A DNA stretch of 64,000 bases from DASUKM01 sp036278735 (lineage in GTDB: Bacteria > Acidobacteriota > Vicinamibacteria > Vicinamibacterales > 2-12-FULL-66-21): positions 1-64,000 of the forward strand of contig DASUKM010000005.1 of the NCBI GenBank assembly GCA_036278735.1, in the 5' to 3' direction. Under the pieces are notes generated by a model. The model was not told the DNA's origin and ran no database searches. It saw nothing but the letters and a program-made list of their open reading frames with translations. The position numbers were made by a program, and so were the translations under genes. Positions 60,424-64,000 of this stretch are shown here, piece after piece; position 1 is the stretch's first letter; each line of letters begins with the position of its first letter.

Positions 60424-60463
60424 GCGACTCCCCTCGCCATGGAACATATGATGGAATAATTCG

Positions 60464-60493
60464 AGTGTAAGGGTGAGCTGCGGGCAGTGTCAA
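60464..60493 (-). promoter_or_regulatory. sigma-70 promoter for orphan gene and glycerate kinase
   Basis: On the minus strand TTGACA (60493-60488) and TACACT (60469-60464) are 18 bases apart, the best promoter match in the window apart from groESL. Predicted start near 60457, leader about 35 nt. Confidence 0.75.
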
Positions 60494-60506
60494 CGAAAAC
60501 CCAAGC

Positions 60507-61397
60507 TCAACGGACCGTTCGGGCCACGACGTACCCCCCGAGGCAGCCGAGCGCCATCCCGCCGACCACCAGGCCGGCCACGAGTGCCGCGGGCACGAAG
60601 GCCACCGCCTCCAGCCCGGCGCGCTCGACCATGAAGCCGCCGTACCGGGCCCGCAGCACGGCAAAGGCGGCGACGAGCGCCACCACCGCGGCCAACGCGC
60701 CAAGCCCCCCCTGCAAGAGCCCCTCGAGCACGAACGGCCCGCGGATGTAGGCAAAGGGGGCGCCCACGAGCTGCATGATTTCGATCTCGTCGCGCCGGGC
60801 CGCCGCCGCGAGGCTGACGACGTTGGCGACCGTGAGCGCGCTGGCGAACGCCAGCATCAGCAGCACCACGAGACCCATGCCGCGGATCACGGCGACGAGG
60901 CTGCTGAGGCGCTGCAGCCATCGCCGGTCGTAGCGCACGTCGGCGACGCCGGGCATCGAGCCGGCGCGTGTCGCGAGGCGATCGGCGGCCTCGCCAAGTC
61001 CCGCCGAGGGAGACGTCAACCGGACTTCGAACGACGCCGGGAAGGGATTGTCGGGCAGCGCCGAGGCCGCCCCGCCCAGATCCGGGAACTCGCGCGCGAA
61101 CGCGCGTCTCGCGTCCGCCTTCGAGACGAACTCGACCGACTGCGCGATCCCGCTGCCGGTCAACCGGGCCTTGACGGCCGCGACCTCCTCGGGCGTGGCC
61201 CCCTCCTGCAGATACACCGACAGCTCCGCGGTCTGACTCCAGCGCGCGACGAGGCGCTGCAGGTTGGCGTTGATCATGAGGAAAAAGCCGAGCACGAACA
61301 CGCCCGCGGCGATCGTCAGGATCGCGAGCGCGGCGGCGCCGCGTCCGCGCCACAGGCTCGCGACCGCTTCGGCAACGAAGTAACGGAGCGCGCGCAT
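60507..61397 (-). CDS. ftsX: cell division protein FtsX
   Basis: A 296-residue membrane protein that works with FtsE to activate septal murein hydrolases. First helix LAILTIAAGVFVLGFFLMIN (about 23-43), an extracytoplasmic domain (AELSVYLQEGATPEEVAAVK, FPASFEVRLTSPSAG) and three C-terminal helices (GMGLVVLLMLAFASALTVAN, RRDEIEIMQLVGAPFAYIRG, AFVPAALVAGLVVGGMALG). Start shares one base with the ftsE stop. Confidence 0.94.
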   Translation of the reverse strand: MRALRYFVAEAVASLWRGRGAAALAILTIAAGVFVLGFFLMINANLQRLVARWSQTAELSVYLQEGATPEEVAAVKARLTGSGIAQSVEFVSKADARRAFAREFPDLGGAASALPDNPFPASFEVRLTSPSAGLGEAADRLATRAGSMPGVADVRYDRRWLQRLSSLVAVIRGMGLVVLLMLAFASALTVANVVSLAAAARRDEIEIMQLVGAPFAYIRGPFVLEGLLQGGLGALAAVVALVAAFAVLRARYGGFMVERAGLEAVAFVPAALVAGLVVGGMALGCLGGYVVARTVR

Positions 61398-62056
61398 CAG
61401 ACCACCTCCACGACGCGGCCGCGTTCGAGCGTGAGGGCCCGGCGTCCCACCCGGCGGATCAGCTCGCGATCGTGGGTGGCCACCAGCACGGTCGTGCCGC
61501 GCGCGTTGATCTCGCGGAACAAGTTCATGATTTCGAGCGACAGATCGGGATCGAGATTGCCGGTCGGCTCGTCGGCGAGGATGATGACGGGGTCGTTGAC
61601 CAGCGCCCGCGCGATCGCGATGCGCTGCTGCTCGCCGCCCGACAGCTCCTGCGGATACGCCGCCATCCGATGCTGGAGGCCCACCCACTTGAGCACCTGG
61701 AACGTGCGCCGCTGCTGTTGCGAATCGACCATCCCGAGCACGCGCGGCACGAACGCGACGTTCTCGAGCACCGTCTTGTTCGGCAGCAGCTTGAAGTCCT
61801 GAAAGACGAAGCCGAGCGATCGCCGGTACGCCTGCACCTGCCGGCGCGACAACTGCGCGAGGTCGCGCCCGCCGACGACGAGCCGGCCGTCGCTGGGGAC
61901 GTCCTGCCGGAGCAGCAGCCGCAGCAGCGTCGACTTGCCCGCGCCGCTGGGCCCGGTGAGGAAGACGAACTCCCCTTTGTCGATGCGCAGCGTGAGATCG
62001 CGCAGCGCATAGACGCCGCGGCTGTACAACTTCGAAAGGCTGTGCGCTTCAATCAC
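61397..62056 (-). CDS. ftsE: cell division ATP-binding protein FtsE
   Basis: A 219-residue ABC ATPase. Walker A FLTGPSGAGKSTLLRLLL, Q-loop FVFQDFKLLPNKTVLENVAF, signature QELSGGEQQRIAIARAL, Walker B IILADEPTGNLDP, H-loop VATHDREL. MIEAHSLSKLY is the usual FtsE start. GTG start overlaps the gatB stop by eight bases. Drives FtsX in divisome-linked murein hydrolysis. Confidence 0.95.
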   Translation of the reverse strand: MIEAHSLSKLYSRGVYALRDLTLRIDKGEFVFLTGPSGAGKSTLLRLLLRQDVPSDGRLVVGGRDLAQLSRRQVQAYRRSLGFVFQDFKLLPNKTVLENVAFVPRVLGMVDSQQQRRTFQVLKWVGLQHRMAAYPQELSGGEQQRIAIARALVNDPVIILADEPTGNLDPDLSLEIMNLFREINARGTTVLVATHDRELIRRVGRRALTLERGRVVEVV

Positions 62057-63500
62057 CCGAGGGCTCCTGCACCGCGAGCGCCCGGCGCAGCAGCGCGTTG
62101 ACGGTTTCCGGATTCGCCTTGCCTCGACTCGCCTTCATGACCTGCCCGACCAGAAACGCAAACGTCTGCGTCCGGCCGCCCCGGAACTGCGCGACAGGAC
62201 CGGGATGGTCCCGCACGACCTCCTCGACCAGCCGTTCGAGCGCCGCCTCGTCGTCGATCCGGCGCAGCCCGTCTTCGTCGACGATCTGCCGCGCGCCGCG
62301 CCCGGTGGCCATCATGGTCTCGAACACCTCGCGCGCCACCGGTCCGCTGATGGCCCCCGTCTCGGCGAGCACGATCAACTCCGCGAGCGCTTCGGGCGCG
62401 AGCGGGAACGCCTCAATCGCGATCCCGCGCTCCTTCATCGTCCGCGCGACCTCCCCCATGATCCAGTTGCTGGCGGCTTTCGCGTGTCCGGCCGCGGCCG
62501 CCGTCCGCTCGAAGTAGTCGGCGAGGGGCATCGACTGCGTCAACACGCCGGCGTCGTAGTCGGGGAGATGATACTGCGCCGCGAGCCGCCGCCGCCGCGC
62601 GTCGGGCAGCTCGGGCAGCCGCTGTCGAAGGTCGTCGACCCACGCCGCCTCGAGCGCCAGGGGACGAAGGTCCGGCTCCGGAAAGTAGCGGTAGTCGTCC
62701 GCCTCCTCCTTGACCCGCATCAGGACCGTGCGGCCGGCGGTCACGTCCCACAGGCGCGTCTCCTGGCGCAGGGGTCCGCCGTCGCGCAGCACGGCGGTCT
62801 GCCGTTCGATTTCGTACTCGAGCGCCCGCTGCACGTGACGGAAGGAGTTGAGGTTCTTCACCTCGGTCTTGACCCCCAGGGCCGTGGCCCCCGGCGGGCG
62901 GATCGACACGTTGGCATCACAGCGCAGGCTCCCCTCTTCCATGTTGCCGTCGTTGACTCCCACGGCGACGAGGATCGCGCGGAGCCGCATGAAGAGCTGC
63001 GCCGCCGCCGCGCCGCTCCGCAGGTCCGGTTGCGTGACGATCTCGATGAGCGGCACCCCGCTGCGATTGAAGTCGAGCGCGGTCGTCGCGCTGCGCTCGG
63101 ACGCCTCATGCAGCGACTTGCCGGCGTCTTCCTCGAGGTGCACGCGGATGATCCCGACGCGCTGCGGCCCCTCGTCGGTCGCGAACTCGATGCCCCCCGC
63201 CGTCGCGAGCGGCTGCTCGTACTGCGAGATCTGATAACCCTTCGGCAGATCCGGATAGAAATAGTGCTTCCGCGCGAACACCGACAGCGGCTGAATCGTG
63301 CAGTCGAGGGCGAGTGCGGCCGTGACGGCCAGCTCGACGGCGCGGCGATTGAGCACCGGCAGCGCGCCCGGCAGCCCGAGGCACACGGGGCACACGTGGG
63401 TGTTCGGCGGCGCGCCGAATTGCGTGCTGCAGCCGCAGAAGATTTTCGTGCGGGTCAGCAGCTGCGCATGAACTTCCAGACCGATGATGGACTCGAACAT
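62049..63500 (-). CDS. gatB: Asp-tRNA(Asn)/Glu-tRNA(Gln) amidotransferase subunit B
   Basis: A 483-residue subunit of GatCAB, which turns Glu-tRNA(Gln) or Asp-tRNA(Asn) into the correct aminoacyl-tRNA. IIGLEVHAQLLTRTKIFCGC, CPVCLGLPGALPVLNRRAVE (zinc Cys set), YFYPDLPKGYQISQYEQPL, LDFNRSGVPLIEIVTQPDLR and EEGSLRCDANVSIRP are diagnostic; the C-terminal YqeY-like tail has FLVGQVMKASRGKANPETVN. ATG 63500 is the family start. gatA/gatC are not in the window. Confidence 0.95.
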   Translation of the reverse strand: MFESIIGLEVHAQLLTRTKIFCGCSTQFGAPPNTHVCPVCLGLPGALPVLNRRAVELAVTAALALDCTIQPLSVFARKHYFYPDLPKGYQISQYEQPLATAGGIEFATDEGPQRVGIIRVHLEEDAGKSLHEASERSATTALDFNRSGVPLIEIVTQPDLRSGAAAAQLFMRLRAILVAVGVNDGNMEEGSLRCDANVSIRPPGATALGVKTEVKNLNSFRHVQRALEYEIERQTAVLRDGGPLRQETRLWDVTAGRTVLMRVKEEADDYRYFPEPDLRPLALEAAWVDDLRQRLPELPDARRRRLAAQYHLPDYDAGVLTQSMPLADYFERTAAAAGHAKAASNWIMGEVARTMKERGIAIEAFPLAPEALAELIVLAETGAISGPVAREVFETMMATGRGARQIVDEDGLRRIDDEAALERLVEEVVRDHPGPVAQFRGGRTQTFAFLVGQVMKASRGKANPETVNALLRRALAVQEPSGD

Positions 63501-63555
63501 CGCCGGGGGCACACGACGGACATCCAGAGACTGAATGCCGCATGATACACCGGCG

Positions 63556-63715
63556 GTGCGGGTTGCGGAGCGCGGGGTGCGGGAGGCGCGGGGTGCGGGG
63601 TAAGCCTCAGCCCCGATGCTGCGGCCAGGCCATACAGGCCTGACCCACAAGACATGCACTCTGTGGGTCAGCCCTTTACGTTCGCTCCTGTGGGTCAGCG
63701 CTTTATGGGCTGACG
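63556..63715. repeat. G-rich repeat and GTGGGTCAGC inverted repeat
   Basis: The gap between gatB and pckA first carries GCGGGGTGCGGG-type direct repeats (63556-63600). Then come CTGACCCACA (63640-63649) and TGTGGGTCAG (63662-63671), a perfect 10-bp inverted repeat with 12-nt loop, and a second TGTGGGTCAGCG...GGGCTGAC (63690-63714). Words match the array at 49985-50080. No gene in the gap. Confidence 0.65.
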
Positions 63716-63721
63716 ATCTGC

Positions 63722-64000
63722 TCAGCCGCGCGGGCCGGCTTGGACGAGGTCCGGCGGCGCCCCGAGGGTCGTGAAGTTCTCGATGAACATCCGGGCCAGC
63801 TTGTCGGCCTGCGCATCGTAGTCGGCGCCGTTCTTCCACGTCGCCCTGGGGTCGAGCACGTCGGAGGGGACGCCGGGCACGGAGGTCGGCACCTCCACGT
63901 TGAACCGCTCGTCGCGGCGATAGGGCACGTCGGCGAGCGCGCCCTTCAGCGCGGCGTCCACCATCGCGCGCGTGTAACCGATCTTCATGCGCGAGCCCAC
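63722..64000 (-). CDS. pckA: phosphoenolpyruvate carboxykinase (ATP), C-terminal end
   Basis: The last 92 residues of the enzyme are in view; the 5' part lies beyond the window. GSRMKIGYTRAMVDAALKGA, VEVPTSVPGVPSDVLDPRAT and the tail FIENFTTLGAP match the C-terminal domain of ATP-type PckA, which makes PEP from oxaloacetate. The catalytic residues are upstream and cannot be checked. Confidence 0.9.
   Translation of the reverse strand: MGSRMKIGYTRAMVDAALKGALADVPYRRDERFNVEVPTSVPGVPSDVLDPRATWKNGADYDAQADKLARMFIENFTTLGAPPDLVQAGPRG

Overview
The window is a gene-dense, very GC-rich bacterial chromosome segment with no rRNA, tRNA, phage, insertion sequence or CRISPR locus that I could find. The gene set fits a Gram-negative didermic bacterium: LolA, a secretin, TonB, peptidoglycan recycling, RNase R and groESL with a CIRCE operator. 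A MacB/FtsX-type duplicated permease without its own ATPase, PEGA-domain proteins and an NtrYX pair point to Acidobacteriota, most likely the Vicinamibacteria. That placement is inferred from gene families only.

Layout. 1-6.1 kb (+): a truncated PEGA-domain membrane protein, a 53-residue cysteine-rich protein, a PHP phosphoesterase with a decayed PolX-like front half, lolA and a secretin. 6.1-13.7 kb (-): a permease, then nagZ-ldcA-mpl-pxpB-pxpC, where murein-recycling enzymes are translationally coupled to two 5-oxoprolinase subunits. A GHMP kinase is divergent to this block. 15.4-24.9 kb (-): ffh-rpsP-khpA-rimM-trmD-rplS-rnhB followed by a TPR protein, a small membrane protein, thiE, a RodZ-like protein and a helical-repeat protein, mostly with 4-bp start/stop overlaps. 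25-34.8 kb (-): ribBA, ribE, ribD, ftsY, gpsA, plsY, thpR, cinA, pgpA, an RDD protein and a TPR protein. 35.3-36.2 kb (+): ftcD. 36.2-41.4 kb (-): ntrX, ntrY, nrdR and a flippase-like protein. 41.5-47.1 kb (+): purC, a Fis-type protein, groES, groEL and an M61 peptidase. 47.1-64 kb, mixed strands: a GT39-like membrane protein, tonB, a stress protein, a geranylgeranyl-reductase-like flavoprotein, tatA, selB and rnr, an ECF sigma operon, a glycerate kinase, ftsEX, gatB and the 3' end of pckA.

The most unusual content lies between genes. Seven arrays of heptanucleotide tandem repeats fall into three sequence families (CGATTGG, CCAGTTA and purine-rich GGAAGGC/GGAGGGT/AGAAGAC). One forms the 3' coding end of a sigma-factor gene and one is a 460-bp bipartite inverted array between convergent genes. 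There are also a 126-bp repeat (four copies, rimM-trmD junction), a 178-bp duplication (trmD-rplS junction), a 32-bp repeat (about 13 copies, before ftcD), and several palindromes, some sharing a GGGTCAG core.

Three genes (rimM, trmD and the glycerate kinase) have their homology-expected N-terminus exactly at a CTG codon. In two of them the CTG overlaps the upstream stop as CTGA, which suggests real CTG initiation. No single locus is a convincing new defence or metabolic system. The repeat arrays, the CTG starts and the sigma-factor tail are the best leads.
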